From: Bacteroidota bacterium
GTDB taxonomy: Bacteria; Bacteroidota; Bacteroidia; Bacteroidales; Paludibacteraceae
Direction of reading: 5' to 3'
Assembly: GCA_017860295.1 (NCBI GenBank)
Contig: JAFNAS010000011.1
Coordinates: 124,001-188,000 of the forward strand
DNA: 64,000 nt
Part shown: one piece after another, positions 1 through 8,258 of the stretch
Layout of the letters: each line of letters starts with the position of its first letter
Position numbering within the stretch: position 1 is the first letter of the stretch
The notes under the pieces: model-generated
Database searches by the model: none
Told to the model about the DNA's origin: nothing
The model's input: only the letters and a program-made list of their open reading frames with translations
Position numbers and translations under genes: made by a program

Positions 1-391
1 GTTTGTTTTTCTTCACCTTCTCTACCAGCATCTTCACTAAGTCGATCGCCTTTTCGGTAGTCTGCTCGTTCTTCTCGTGCACCCACGAGCAGTGCTCGCG
101 CAGGTTCGACATTTCGCAGAGATAAGGGTTCAGCCCGGCTTCAGCACACGCTTTGCGGAACGTCGGTTCGTGCATACGCGGCGAACAGGCGCCCACCACC
201 ACACCGGTCAGCCCTTTTTCCTTAATGGCATTTTTGATGAGTGTTTGCCCCGGATCGGAACACATGTATTTGTAGTCGGTGGCAAATTCCACCCCATCCA
301 TTTTTCCGGCTTCGGCAGCTACCCGCTCGCAATCAACGGTAGCGCTGATGTTCTCTCCGCAATGGCAAATAAAAACTCCTATTTTCGACAT
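1..391 (-). CDS. hdrA: HdrA-like heterodisulfide reductase subunit A, N-terminal part (cut by window edge)
   Basis: The reverse strand reads from an ATG at 391-389 to the left edge without a stop, giving about 130 residues. They match the N-terminal domain of HdrA: an early CHCGENI motif (Cys9 and Cys11), then MCSDPGQ and CSPRMHEPTFR. HdrA is the FAD and iron-sulfur subunit that, in characterised complexes, splits electrons between ferredoxin and a thiol/disulfide or other acceptor. It is the third gene of a minus-strand hdrC-hdrB-hdrA order. An array of 8-base repeats separates it from hdrB and ends 7 bases before this start. The FAD-binding and ferredoxin domains lie outside the window, so full length cannot be judged. 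Confidence 0.88.
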   Translation of the reverse strand, partial: MSKIGVFICHCGENISATVDCERVAAEAGKMDGVEFATDYKYMCSDPGQTLIKNAIKEKGLTGVVVGACSPRMHEPTFRKACAEAGLNPYLCEMSNLREHCSWVHEKNEQTTEKAIDLVKMLVEKVKKNK

Positions 392-398
392 GGTGCTA

Positions 399-430
399 AT
401 TTGAGAATTTGAAGATTTGGGAATTTGAGG
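399..430 (-). repeat. 8-base tandem array (ATTTGRRR)4 upstream of hdrA
   Basis: Four direct units read ATTTGAGA, ATTTGAAG, ATTTGGGA and ATTTGAGG on the plus strand. On the coding strand of hdrA this is (YYYCAAAT)4, followed by TAGCACC and the ATG. The same array in the same orientation and distance occurs at 21488-21519 and 59095-59118. Confidence 0.85.
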
Positions 431-442
431 ATCTCCCCTCTA

Positions 443-1327
443 TCAGGCAAACTGTGCCGGGACGAAATGTTTCTGCAACCCGACCTCTTTCGGGCTCAGT
501 CCCACAGCAAGCCCAATGGCCTGAGTAATATAAATAACCGGGATATCGATTTTTTGTTTCAGGTATTCGTTGATTTGCGGACGGCGCATATCGAGGTTCG
601 ATTGGCACATGGGGCATGCCACAATGATAGCTTCGGCTCCACGATCGGCAGCATCTTTTACAATATTGCCGGACAACTTAGCCACCACGTCGGTGCGCGA
701 CACGGAAAATCCGGCGCCGCAACATTCGGTTTTGAAACCCCATTCGATGGGTTCGGCACCCGAACGTTTCATCAGAATATCCATCGATTGCGGATCTTCC
801 AGCCGATCGAATTGAAGAATGTTGTGCGGGCGAACCAGCAGGCAACCGTAATAGCAGGCAACCTTGTGTCCGAACGGAGTCGTCACCTTCTCTTCCAGAC
901 GGTCAGCCACGTATTTATCGATCATCTGCATCACATTCAGGATTTGCAGGTTGCCTTTTATCGGCATGTCAATAATATCGCAAACCCGTTGTTTGAGCGC
1001 TGCGTCGTTGTTCAGTTCGTGCTGGGTAACGGTCAGGCGGTTGTAGCAGGCGGCACAAGGAACGACGACTTCGGTCAATCCCTGTTTTTCGGACAATGCC
1101 AAAATGCGAGCCGAGAGCGAGAGCGCCAGCTCCTTGTTCAGGTTATGAGCCGCCGTTGATCCGCAACAATTCCAGTCTTGAATCTCTTGCAGTTCGATAT
1201 CGAAGGCTTTTGCCACCGCCAGCACCGATTGCGCATATTCCGAAGAAGAGCCCTTCAACGAACAGCCAGGATAAAATCCGATAGTCCCCTTAACCCCACA
1301 GGGGGAATTAATAATCTGCTCAGACAT
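443..1327 (-). CDS. hdrB: HdrB-like heterodisulfide reductase subunit B
   Basis: The 294-residue protein carries two CCG (cysteine-rich) domains. The first has Cys22, Cys54-Cys55, Cys91 and Cys94, the CX31CCX35CXXC spacing typical of HdrB. The second has Cys162, Cys202-Cys203, Cys238 and Cys241. In known HdrB these bind non-cubane [4Fe-4S] clusters at the disulfide-reducing site. It is preceded by hdrC (47-base gap) and followed by hdrA. The first 14 residues are odd: codons 6-14 are read from a GC-rich repeat (1283-1310), and the recognisable fold begins only at GFYPGC. No alternative ATG, GTG or TTG lies between the repeat and the conserved part, so the ATG at 1327 is used. Confidence 0.9.
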   Translation of the reverse strand: MSEQIINSPCGVKGTIGFYPGCSLKGSSSEYAQSVLAVAKAFDIELQEIQDWNCCGSTAAHNLNKELALSLSARILALSEKQGLTEVVVPCAACYNRLTVTQHELNNDAALKQRVCDIIDMPIKGNLQILNVMQMIDKYVADRLEEKVTTPFGHKVACYYGCLLVRPHNILQFDRLEDPQSMDILMKRSGAEPIEWGFKTECCGAGFSVSRTDVVAKLSGNIVKDAADRGAEAIIVACPMCQSNLDMRRPQINEYLKQKIDIPVIYITQAIGLAVGLSPKEVGLQKHFVPAQFA

Positions 1328-1383
1328 AATTTATTCAATTATTTTTGTTGCCTCAAAGTCCCCTTGTGGGGGATTTAGGGGGC
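1283..1383. repeat. GC-rich inverted repeat pair spanning the hdrC-hdrB junction
   Basis: The left arm (1283-1310, AGTCCCCTTAACCCCACAGG and onward) and right arm (1355-1383, AAAGTCCCCTTGTGGGGGAT and onward) are imperfect inverted copies of one motif about 28 bases long. The left arm lies inside the hdrB N-terminus. The right arm runs over the end of hdrC. A related pair lies at 46016-46167. The arms resemble the termini of a short non-coding element, but no target-site duplication was established. Confidence 0.6.
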
Positions 1384-1917
1384 TGTTTTTCTAAAGATTC
1401 CTTTGATATTTCGGGTTCCTTTAATCATCTCGGGTACCAACGGCAATTTTCCTTTGGCATACATTTTCGGAGCCAAAACTACATCCTGCGTGAGGTGGAA
1501 GGTGCGTGCCTTGTAACCGGCAACCAAGCCGATTTCGTAAAGACGTCCGGTATATTTGATGGAATCGAGAAAGGCGCGGTGGAAGGCGACGATGTCGCGC
1601 GACTGGCGATTGATTTTGTGTTCGCCTGCTGATTTTTCGCGCAGGTAATCCATTATATGAGGAATATCAATGGACATCGGACAACGTTCGATACAGTTCT
1701 GACACGATATACAGAGCCATATTGTTTTGGAGTTCAACAACTGTTGCAACAATTCCTCGTCTTTAGTTTGCAGCATGTGCATTACCATACTGGGAGGAAA
1801 ATCCATTTCGTCGGCTAACTGGCAACCGGCAGTACATTTACCGCATTGATAGCACCTGTTTACATTCACGCCGGTATGCAGTTGCAACTCGTGTATTGAT
1901 TTTTGGTTGTTTATCAT
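1375..1917 (-). CDS. hdrC: HdrC-like heterodisulfide reductase subunit C
   Basis: This 180-residue iron-sulfur protein has two 4Fe-4S motifs: Cys22, 25, 28 and 32 (CYQCGKCTAGC), and Cys69, 72, 75 and 79 (CISCQNCIERCP). A helical C-terminal region follows. HdrC normally passes electrons between the flavoprotein HdrA and the catalytic HdrB. It is the first gene of the cluster, with a 363-base upstream gap. Its last codons (ending KTAP) are read from the GC-rich repeat at 1355-1383, so the C-terminus may have been altered. A stand-alone iron-sulfur oxidoreductase subunit of the GlpC type is possible, but the hdrB and hdrA neighbours argue for HdrC. Confidence 0.88.
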   Translation of the reverse strand: MINNQKSIHELQLHTGVNVNRCYQCGKCTAGCQLADEMDFPPSMVMHMLQTKDEELLQQLLNSKTIWLCISCQNCIERCPMSIDIPHIMDYLREKSAGEHKINRQSRDIVAFHRAFLDSIKYTGRLYEIGLVAGYKARTFHLTQDVVLAPKMYAKGKLPLVPEMIKGTRNIKGIFRKTAP

Positions 1918-2280
1918 ATTGATTTTTCAATCATTATGCCATTTTTCGGTGCACAATTTCAAACATTGTGTGCAATTCGTGTGATTTTTTCATCAAAATG
2001 GCAACTCTACTTTTCACAAAATGATGTAATTTGCAATCTGTAGTTTGCAAACGGCGACAAAATTAATTCTTTATCTCAATAATTGTACCGATTTTGGTTG
2101 ACCAATTTTATGTTGTAAAACATCTTTTTCTCTATTCATATAAAGAACAGCAATTTACATCCTCAGTAAACAACCAAAAAACTGCCCATAAAAATCGAAT
2201 CTGTGTAATTTTTAACACAACAAAGGCCGGAATCATTCGAACATGCGACGATTCCGGCCTTCGATCCGATCTTTTTTATC
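1918..2280. other. Intergenic region upstream of hdrC
   Basis: This 363-base non-coding stretch is AT-rich. It holds an imperfect dyad at 1950-1974 (TGCACAAT and ATTGTGTGCA) just upstream of hdrC that could be a regulator site, and the terminator hairpin of the next operon at 2223-2261. A short plus-strand open frame (2094-2318) looks non-coding: it runs through the terminator and resembles no known protein. Confidence 0.5.
2223..2261 (-). terminator. Hairpin terminator of the sigma-factor operon
   Basis: Perfect 12-bp inverted repeat, AAGGCCGGAATC at 2223-2234 and GATTCCGGCCTT at 2250-2261. It lies 20 bases past the stop of the outer-membrane protein gene. On the minus strand it is followed by a T-rich tract. 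Confidence 0.75.
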
Positions 2281-3213
2281 TTAAAAATGAAGCATCAAGC
2301 CCAGAGACACCGCTCTGACATCAGGCCCTTTCCCATTCTGAAAAATCTTGACCAGTCCATATTTAGCAAATACGCTGATATCTCCATAACCTGCCTGTGC
2401 CATCAGATTGATTGCAATAGGGTTGGTATTCAACCCAAAGTCTTCTACCCGCTTGATAGAATTTCGATCTGCATCTGTGTATCTTACCTTAAAGGAAGCA
2501 AACGTTTTGATACCCGCTTCCACACCGGCCGAAATAAACGATTTGTGATCGCGACCGAAAGCCGGTTGCCATTCGAGAAGTACCGGCAACGTAAGATGTA
2601 CTACTTTCAAGCGGCTATACTGATACTTTATTCCGTCCGGAGCGTCATAAACACCGGTCACACCATTTACATCCACCAGATGGGTATTGTAGTCGAGACG
2701 GAAAGTTTGCCAGCTCATTCCAAGTCCGGTGGTGATTCCCAGATTGTTACGATAGATAGGTAGAATATGTTCAATCAGATTGATAAACCATTCGGTCGAT
2801 TGATCGGGCTTGATTGCCAGTCCGTTGACATTCGATAATTTATCGTGTGCTGCATTGGTTATATTGGCATACCCGAGTCCGAAACCGGCATAATGTGGTT
2901 TCATACGATAGTTTCTACCGTCATACTTCCGTGCCCTCTTGTTGTTCAGAAACGGCAACTGCAAACCCACTTCCTGCATCACCGTCCATTTCTCATAGCT
3001 CTTTCCATCGCTGAATATTCCTTCATACAACTGTTTATAGGGCACAGAGTCGCTACTCTGGTCATACACCTTTACCTTTAATTGTTCGTTGCCATCTTCA
3101 ATTTTAACCATTTTGCGGTTAAAATACACAGTAGTATCGGTCGGCAGATTTGCAGCAACCAAAAGCGTTCCGGTAAAAGGAAGCAGCATTACAAGTGCAA
3201 TTAGTTTTTTCAT
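2281..3213 (-). CDS. Exported outer-membrane beta-barrel-like protein
   Basis: This 310-residue protein has a clear signal peptide (residues 1-21, ending near LLVAANL). The remainder has alternating hydrophobic strands, many aromatic residues, and a terminal strand ending LGLMLHF, as in Bacteroidota outer-membrane beta-barrel proteins. It is the last gene of a four-gene operon led by an ECF sigma factor, 18 bases after the 150-residue exported protein. A terminator follows at 2223-2261. I infer an outer-membrane location and a role in whatever envelope signal the sigma factor answers. I do not recognise a named family with certainty; a PorT-like fold is the closest guess. Confidence 0.65.
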   Translation of the reverse strand: MKKLIALVMLLPFTGTLLVAANLPTDTTVYFNRKMVKIEDGNEQLKVKVYDQSSDSVPYKQLYEGIFSDGKSYEKWTVMQEVGLQLPFLNNKRARKYDGRNYRMKPHYAGFGLGYANITNAAHDKLSNVNGLAIKPDQSTEWFINLIEHILPIYRNNLGITTGLGMSWQTFRLDYNTHLVDVNGVTGVYDAPDGIKYQYSRLKVVHLTLPVLLEWQPAFGRDHKSFISAGVEAGIKTFASFKVRYTDADRNSIKRVEDFGLNTNPIAINLMAQAGYGDISVFAKYGLVKIFQNGKGPDVRAVSLGLMLHF

Positions 3214-3231
3214 AGGATCATTTCTTTAGTG

Positions 3232-3684
3232 TTATTTCTTTTTCAATAATAGATTCAGAATATCGTCTACATCGTCGTGACTTTCCAGATAAACCAGCGT
3301 GAGTTTATAACCCGACGAGGTAGCATTGTAAAGGATCAAACGGTTGAGCCGACCCTTGTGAGGCAGTTGCAGAATGATGGTAGAGAGATTTCCGCTTGAA
3401 ATTACCTGCTTTACCTTTTTAGCTCCCTCCTGATCTTTGTCCAGGCATTTTCGGATAAAATCTCCGGCAGTAGGATCATTGTTGATAACAATGCTCTTGA
3501 ACAGTGAAAGATTATAGTCACCCAGCATCTCTCCCGAAAGTTCTACCATGGTCACACCCTTCTTTTTCCCGTAAAGGTCGAACACTTTACTGATTTGCAA
3601 ATCTTTCTGCGCCGACAAATGGTGTGGCAAAGCCATGGCCATCAGCATGAGCAGAAGAAAACAAAGTTTTGTTGAGCGTCTCAT
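3232..3684 (-). CDS. Small exported protein, DUF4252-like
   Basis: A 150-residue protein with an N-terminal signal peptide of about 25 residues (Leu/Met-rich, ending HHLSAQ), then a compact soluble domain ending in a Lys tail. Bacteroidota ECF sigma operons often carry small exported proteins of the DUF4252 or similar families, and the size and context fit, but I cannot confirm the family by eye. It lies 15 bases after the anti-sigma-like gene and 18 bases before the outer-membrane gene, so co-transcription is likely. Confidence 0.55.
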   Translation of the reverse strand: MRRSTKLCFLLLMLMAMALPHHLSAQKDLQISKVFDLYGKKKGVTMVELSGEMLGDYNLSLFKSIVINNDPTAGDFIRKCLDKDQEGAKKVKQVISSGNLSTIILQLPHKGRLNRLILYNATSSGYKLTLVYLESHDDVDDILNLLLKKK

Positions 3685-3699
3685 TTTATTTTGGTTTTA

Positions 3700-4191
3700 T
3701 TAGTTTCCTGAAAATACAGATAGCTGATCTTTTACAATTTCTTCGGCTTTGAATTGTTTTGCAGCCTGAGCTACTTCGTCGGGATCGGAAGCAATTTCAC
3801 TGATCGATTGCATGGCCTCTGCCTTTACGGTGGCCACATCGGTTACTTTCACCCCATCCACATAAGCATAGCACTGAGGCTTTTCCTCTATCAGCGACCT
3901 TACCAGAAAGATTCCCCCGATTAAGGCTGCTGCTACGCTTGCCCAGCGGATCATTGGAATAATCGTCCTATTTTTCTTCGGTTTGCCCGCTTGTTTTTCG
4001 CCGGCAAAATAGCCCATCATCGCACGATCGGCCTGATACCGCTCGGGCAAATCCGGTTGCAACAAAACCAGATACAACTGCCGCTCTTCCTCAGCCGAAG
4101 TAAACCCTTCGTAGTATTTCTCCAGAAGCGCATCGGCCTCTTTTGTACTGATTATTTTATGGTTGCTGAATAATTGCATTATCTTGTCCAT
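3700..4191 (-). CDS. Probable anti-sigma factor with one membrane helix
   Basis: This 163-residue protein has a cytoplasmic N-terminal part of about 80 residues (the stretch LLEKYYEGFTSAEEERQLY is typical of Bacteroidota sigma regulators). One transmembrane helix follows at residues 83-100, then a short extracytoplasmic tail. Its first 13 bases overlap the end of the ECF sigma gene, which supports translational coupling. By position and topology it should hold the sigma factor inactive at the membrane. Its name rests on context and topology, not on a recognised zinc-binding anti-sigma motif. Confidence 0.6.
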   Translation of the reverse strand: MDKIMQLFSNHKIISTKEADALLEKYYEGFTSAEEERQLYLVLLQPDLPERYQADRAMMGYFAGEKQAGKPKKNRTIIPMIRWASVAAALIGGIFLVRSLIEEKPQCYAYVDGVKVTDVATVKAEAMQSISEIASDPDEVAQAAKQFKAEEIVKDQLSVFSGN

Positions 4192-4700
4192 TTTAGATAC
4201 TCCTCTCTCACCTTTTTTCGAGCCCGCGACAGGTTCATCCGTACGGCTTCAACCTGTGTGCCGGTTATGCCGGCAATCTGTTCTACTTCGTATTCATCAA
4301 TATCTTTCATCCGTATAATTGCCTGTTGTAACGGCGGTAGTCTGTCAATTATAAACCGGATAATTTCATCGCTGTTCTTGCGTTCCAGTTGCAGATAGGG
4401 ATTGTCGGTCCCGGCCTGCCGGTATATCTCATCGTCGAGCGAGCTCTCCCTTCCCCGAATCCGGATCTTATCAACACAGATGTTTTTGGTTACTGTGGTG
4501 GCAAAAGCGGGAATGCTGTCATACTTATCGAGCGAATCGCGAATGTGCCAAAGCTTGAGAAACACCTCTTGCACGGCATCCTCAGCATCCTGTTCTTCTT
4601 CCAGCATTTTGCATGCTATGCAGAACAATTTTTCACGCAACGGCACAACCTCCGCTTTAAATCGTTCGGGATTCATTTTACAATATGACGAAGCTATCAC
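4179..4700 (-). CDS. RNA polymerase sigma-70 factor, ECF subfamily
   Basis: The 173-residue protein has sigma region 2 in its first half (EDAEDAVQEVFLKLW) and region 4 in its last 55 residues (LPPLQQAIIRMKDIDEYEVE, then the helix ending AVRMNLSRARKKVRE). This is the usual ECF layout and length. It leads an operon with an anti-sigma-like protein and two exported proteins, so a cell-envelope signal is the likely input. A minus-strand TATTTTTG (reverse of 4754-4761) upstream is a possible housekeeping -7 element. Confidence 0.9.
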   Translation of the reverse strand: MIASSYCKMNPERFKAEVVPLREKLFCIACKMLEEEQDAEDAVQEVFLKLWHIRDSLDKYDSIPAFATTVTKNICVDKIRIRGRESSLDDEIYRQAGTDNPYLQLERKNSDEIIRFIIDRLPPLQQAIIRMKDIDEYEVEQIAGITGTQVEAVRMNLSRARKKVREEYLKWTR

Positions 4701-4944
4701 TCATTTATAACATCACCGCAAAAAGTTTTTTCAATCGAATCGGAAATACGGCACAAAAATACTAATTTTCAACGGTATGACTCCGAAGAGGAGAAGGGCT
4801 CCAAAGGTAACGCATTAGCATCAAAAAGGATGTTATGCTTTTGTATATCATCAATATACAACAATATCTACTTCAGACTATCTATAATAAGTAATCCAAA
4901 GTAGATATGATTCTCTTTTTCTCGCACTGGCTACAGTCCGAATA

Positions 4945-5751
4945 TTAAAAATAATCGGAATAAGGAGCGTCACACTCCGAGAAGTACTGACCGGGAGTAA
5001 TGCCCGACAACTGACGAAAATCGTTTATCATGTGCGATTGGTCGAAATAACCGCAACGATACGCCAGTTCGGTCAGCGAATCGCCGGGAAACTGTTGATG
5101 GGCATAAAGAGTATACTGAAAGCGAATCACTTTCAGGTATTGTTTGGGCGACAAACCTACCATCTTTTTGAATTCACGCTCGTGTTGTTTGCGACTCAGG
5201 CAAGAGGCATCGGCCAGCTCTGCCGCGTTTATCAATCCGTTGGAGATATTTATCAGACCGATATTGTGCTGAATACGGTTCCACCGGTAGGAGGTGTTGC
5301 CGGCGAGCAACTGCAATAGAAACCGCTCAATATGAGCGATACGTTCCATGAGTGTGGACATTTCCTGCAACTGTTCTTCCAGCTCACGTGCCGCCATACC
5401 CATAATATCAGCGAGCGATAACGAGAGATCGGCCAGTTCGCTGACCGGAAACGGGAAGAAGAGTCCGGCGCTATGCGGATAAAATTGCACATTCAGCATC
5501 TTCGTACTGCCGGTCGGCAGCACATCGAAAAATCCGGTTTTCTGTCCGCTGATAATAAGGCCGGGTTGCATTTCCCGCCTCTCTTTGATCCTCAGCAGAT
5601 GCTCCGAAAAGTGAAAAGACATCTCCACAAACCCGTTGGGGACTACCCTTTGCAGTTGCGGCATTCCTTCGTTTGCAGCTATCTCCAGATACCAATATTG
5701 CTTGATATAAGGAGACAATAAGGGGGTGGGTTGTATTAAACGGAACTGCAT
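4945..5751 (-). CDS. AraC-family transcriptional regulator
   Basis: A 268-residue protein whose last 90 residues form the double helix-turn-helix of AraC/XylS proteins (SCLSRKQHEREFKKMVGLSP, then LAYRCGYFDQSHMINDFR). The N-terminal 150 residues are the sensing domain common in Bacteroidota AraC proteins that begin with a conserved PxxxLxPYIKxYW element, here TPLLSPYIKQYW. The regulated genes are not evident; the nearest upstream gene on the same strand is the VOC protein. A TACCTTTG -7 element reads on the minus strand at 5785-5778. Confidence 0.88.
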   Translation of the reverse strand: MQFRLIQPTPLLSPYIKQYWYLEIAANEGMPQLQRVVPNGFVEMSFHFSEHLLRIKERREMQPGLIISGQKTGFFDVLPTGSTKMLNVQFYPHSAGLFFPFPVSELADLSLSLADIMGMAARELEEQLQEMSTLMERIAHIERFLLQLLAGNTSYRWNRIQHNIGLINISNGLINAAELADASCLSRKQHEREFKKMVGLSPKQYLKVIRFQYTLYAHQQFPGDSLTELAYRCGYFDQSHMINDFRQLSGITPGQYFSECDAPYSDYF

Positions 5752-5818
5752 GGGGTTTATAAAGAGATAAAGTAACGCAAAGGTAGGAAATTTTACCTCC
5801 TATCCGCATGGAAGAGAA

Positions 5819-5849
5819 GCTCCCCTACCGCATTATACGGCAAGGGAGC
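5819..5849 (-). terminator. Hairpin downstream of the VOC gene
   Basis: GCTCCC (5819-5824) pairs with GGGAGC (5844-5849), and an inner CCG/CGG extends the stem. It lies just past the stop of the VOC gene. The following minus-strand tract (TTCTCTTCC) is only moderately T-rich. Confidence 0.5.
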
Positions 5850-5859
5850 AAATACCCAA

Positions 5860-6219
5860 TCATTCCTCTCCGTAAAGACCCAGCCGGTTTCCCTCCGTGT
5901 CGGTAAAGAGAGCAAACCATCCCCGTCCTTCGCATTGAATCTTTGTTTTCGGAACGACGATCTTACCTCCGTTTGCTTCGACGAACAGGATCCGGCTATC
6001 CAGTTGTTTGCCCACGTTCAGACTAACGATCACGCCCTGATCCGACGGTCGGTAATCCGGTGCGGCAAACACATATCCAACATTGCCCGGCAAGCAGGCC
6101 ATCTTTTCCGTTTCACACACTATCGTCTCCAGTTTGGTCTCCAATAACCCGCTGTAGAAATTTACAGCCCGTTCGAAGTCGGTCGAAGGAATCTCGACCC
6201 ATGCAATCAAATTGTCCAT
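5860..6219 (-). CDS. VOC-family (glyoxalase/bleomycin-resistance fold) protein
   Basis: 119 residues, the usual length of a single VOC domain. It begins LIAWVEIPSTDFERAVNFYS, the standard first beta-alpha unit, and ends in GRWFALFTDTEGN-like text (GRGWFALFTDTEGNRLGLY) that carries a conserved metal-site or structural region. VOC proteins are metal-dependent lyases, dioxygenases or binding proteins; the substrate cannot be told from sequence. It is transcribed alone or with the AraC gene downstream, with a hairpin between them. A minus-strand TATCTTTG lies at 6257-6250. Confidence 0.85.
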   Translation of the reverse strand: MDNLIAWVEIPSTDFERAVNFYSGLLETKLETIVCETEKMACLPGNVGYVFAAPDYRPSDQGVIVSLNVGKQLDSRILFVEANGGKIVVPKTKIQCEGRGWFALFTDTEGNRLGLYGEE

Positions 6220-6367
6220 ATCGATTTGTTTTTTAATAATTTAATACGACAAAGATAGAAAGCGAAAATGTACCCCGATTGGAAAAAAGAGACATTGTGA
6301 CGGAAGATGCAAAAAAGCGGTATCCTATCGGATATCGCTTCTTCTTACAGACTGCCTTTCGTTACGC

Positions 6368-7081
6368 TTACAATATCAGCGTGGTTTGTAAAACGCTCCA
6401 CGGGCCGGCCAGAGCAGGATATTTGGTATTGTACCAGCGGAAATAGATATAAAGGTGTTTGCCCGCCTTGCCGGCTCCCAACGACAAGGTGAAAGTAGCT
6501 TTGGTGGAGAGATCACGGTTCAAACCCTCTACTTCGGCCGATGCGGGAGGAGTGTCGCCCACTATAGACAGAAACTGCACGCTGTCGGCATCATCGAAAA
6601 TGGAGGCCCGTTCGCCGGTAGTGCTATAGCATTTCACCAGCACCGAACCGCCTCCCTGCGGTTGAAGGCTTGCAATCACCGGTTCGCTGATAACTGTTTG
6701 CGGAGTGGTATGCGTACTTTTTTGCAACAGTCCCTTTTTGATGTTGAAAACACCCAAATCGGCAATCGTCACGTTGGGCGATGCGGCAATACGATCGAGA
6801 ATATGGCTGGTCTGATCCAGATCCACACAGCGATCGATAATATTCAACAACTGATCTTTGACGGCAGTAGTACGACTGTTTCGCTTATCGTCGTACTTTA
6901 CATACAACGGCACCCATTCCGTATGCAGGTTCACCCACTGTGTGGTTTCGGCAGGCAATACTCCCAACCGATCGGCATTGGTGGTTGGAGTACCTGCCGT
7001 TAAATAGGCTGCCGTGTTCACAATGTACGAATTGAAAGCTTCAATTCCACGCGGCATTCTTGATCCTGTTCCCATAGGCAA
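6368..7081 (-). CDS. Conserved hypothetical protein with Ig-like C-terminus
   Basis: 237 residues with no signal peptide. The N-terminal 100 residues are helical (FNSYIVNTAAYLTAG; LHTEWVPLYVKYDDKRN). The C-terminal 90 residues look beta-rich and end in a fibronectin/Ig-like pattern (HLYIYFRWYNTKYPALAGPW). I know this layout from uncharacterised Bacteroidota proteins of 210-250 residues that end in a similar GPWS motif, but no function is known to me. It stands alone, with 280 non-coding bases upstream. Confidence 0.6.
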   Translation of the reverse strand: MPMGTGSRMPRGIEAFNSYIVNTAAYLTAGTPTTNADRLGVLPAETTQWVNLHTEWVPLYVKYDDKRNSRTTAVKDQLLNIIDRCVDLDQTSHILDRIAASPNVTIADLGVFNIKKGLLQKSTHTTPQTVISEPVIASLQPQGGGSVLVKCYSTTGERASIFDDADSVQFLSIVGDTPPASAEVEGLNRDLSTKATFTLSLGAGKAGKHLYIYFRWYNTKYPALAGPWSVLQTTLIL

Positions 7082-7361
7082 TTCTATTTTTTAAGGATTA
7101 AACATACTGATTCTCTATTACTTTGCGACGAAGTTGTCTTCTTATTCCATCCGACACGGCATGCTACAAACCTCTCTTCGCTCTTTCCCCTCCGTTGAAA
7201 AAGGCTATTGCCCCCTATCGAAAACGGCAGAACAGCTATCCGAAACGATGCACTGTCGGCACCGGCTGCAACCGGCACGCATATAAAACCTACAATGCAA
7301 ATATAAAAGGATAAATAAAGGGAAGGGTTGCAAAATCCGATCAATGATTTGCAGGATTCTA

Positions 7362-8258
7362 TTATTTTGGCAACGAAGCGACTAAATAGGAGGAAGGAGA
7401 GAGACGGTACTTTTTTTGAAACGAAGAAGAGAAGTGAGCAAGACTTGAAAAACCGCAATCCATCGCTATCTCCTGTAGCGACAAACTACCCGCCAGCAAG
7501 AGGCGGCAAGCCGTCTCCAGACGAATCTCTATAAGGTAATCGTTGGGCGAAAATCCCGTCTCCTTCCGAAATACGCGGTTGAAATTGGGAGTCGACATTC
7601 CGGCACAGCTCGCCAGTAGATTCATCGGGAGCTTCTCTGCAAGATGGTGCCACATATATGCCACCGCACAGTTGATTTCGTTCCTGCCGTAGTGATCCGA
7701 AAAACAGCCTTTCAGACAAAGCATCGACCGCAGCAGCAGGTGTGCCACCTCCAAACCCAGTGCATGCAACATGTTGCAGTTACTGCATTGCCACTGTTTC
7801 CCCTCGGCAATAAACCGTTTGACAGCAAAAAGCAAATCGCATGTCGGTTCGAAACACGACCAGTTTTGCAGATCGGGTGAATGGCTGGCATAGGTTTCGG
7901 TCAACCGTTGCAGAAACGAAGGACGGATAAACACCGCCACATCCTGAGGTGCAGGTGATTCGTGAAGAGCATGGTGCAAACTGCCGGGCGGCAGATGAAG
8001 TAACTGTCCGGCCGATGCCCGGTAATGATAGTGGGGCATCACCACCGTGTTGGTGCCGGTAAAACAGAATACAAAGAGATGTGCCGGATGGCTGTGAAAC
8101 GGTTGCGCTGCCACCGGACAGGGAGCTCCCAGCGACATCAGCATGACGACATCTTCGCTCATATAATAATCGACCCCGCGCAGATGTGCAGGATTGACGT
8201 CGCCCAGAAATTCACATAGGCGCAAATGTGTCTCTTTGGTAGGTGGAAGATAAGGCAT
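7362..8258 (-). CDS. AraC-family regulator with cupin-like sensor domain
   Basis: 298 residues. The N-terminal 130 residues show a cupin-type AraC ligand domain (HSHPAHLFVFCFTG, then SAGQLLHLPPGSLHH). The C-terminal 100 residues are the double helix-turn-helix (LLASCAGMSTPNFNRVFRKE; EIAMDCGFSSLAHFSSSFQK). No adjacent target gene is obvious. A -7 element TATATTTG reads on the minus strand at 8346-8339. The next 700 bases upstream hold no ordinary gene. Confidence 0.87.
   Translation of the reverse strand: MPYLPPTKETHLRLCEFLGDVNPAHLRGVDYYMSEDVVMLMSLGAPCPVAAQPFHSHPAHLFVFCFTGTNTVVMPHYHYRASAGQLLHLPPGSLHHALHESPAPQDVAVFIRPSFLQRLTETYASHSPDLQNWSCFEPTCDLLFAVKRFIAEGKQWQCSNCNMLHALGLEVAHLLLRSMLCLKGCFSDHYGRNEINCAVAYMWHHLAEKLPMNLLASCAGMSTPNFNRVFRKETGFSPNDYLIEIRLETACRLLLAGSLSLQEIAMDCGFSSLAHFSSSFQKKYRLSPSSYLVASLPK

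Noticed and set aside
425-1159. Long plus-strand open frame (244 codons) opposite hdrB
   Set aside because: It is the mirror of the hdrB coding frame; hdrB has complete cysteine motifs and its antisense frame has no recognisable domain.
7084-7458. 124-codon minus-strand open frame
   Set aside because: Overlaps the 3' end of the AraC gene in another frame and has low-complexity Phe/Ser-rich text; the AraC gene is clearly real.
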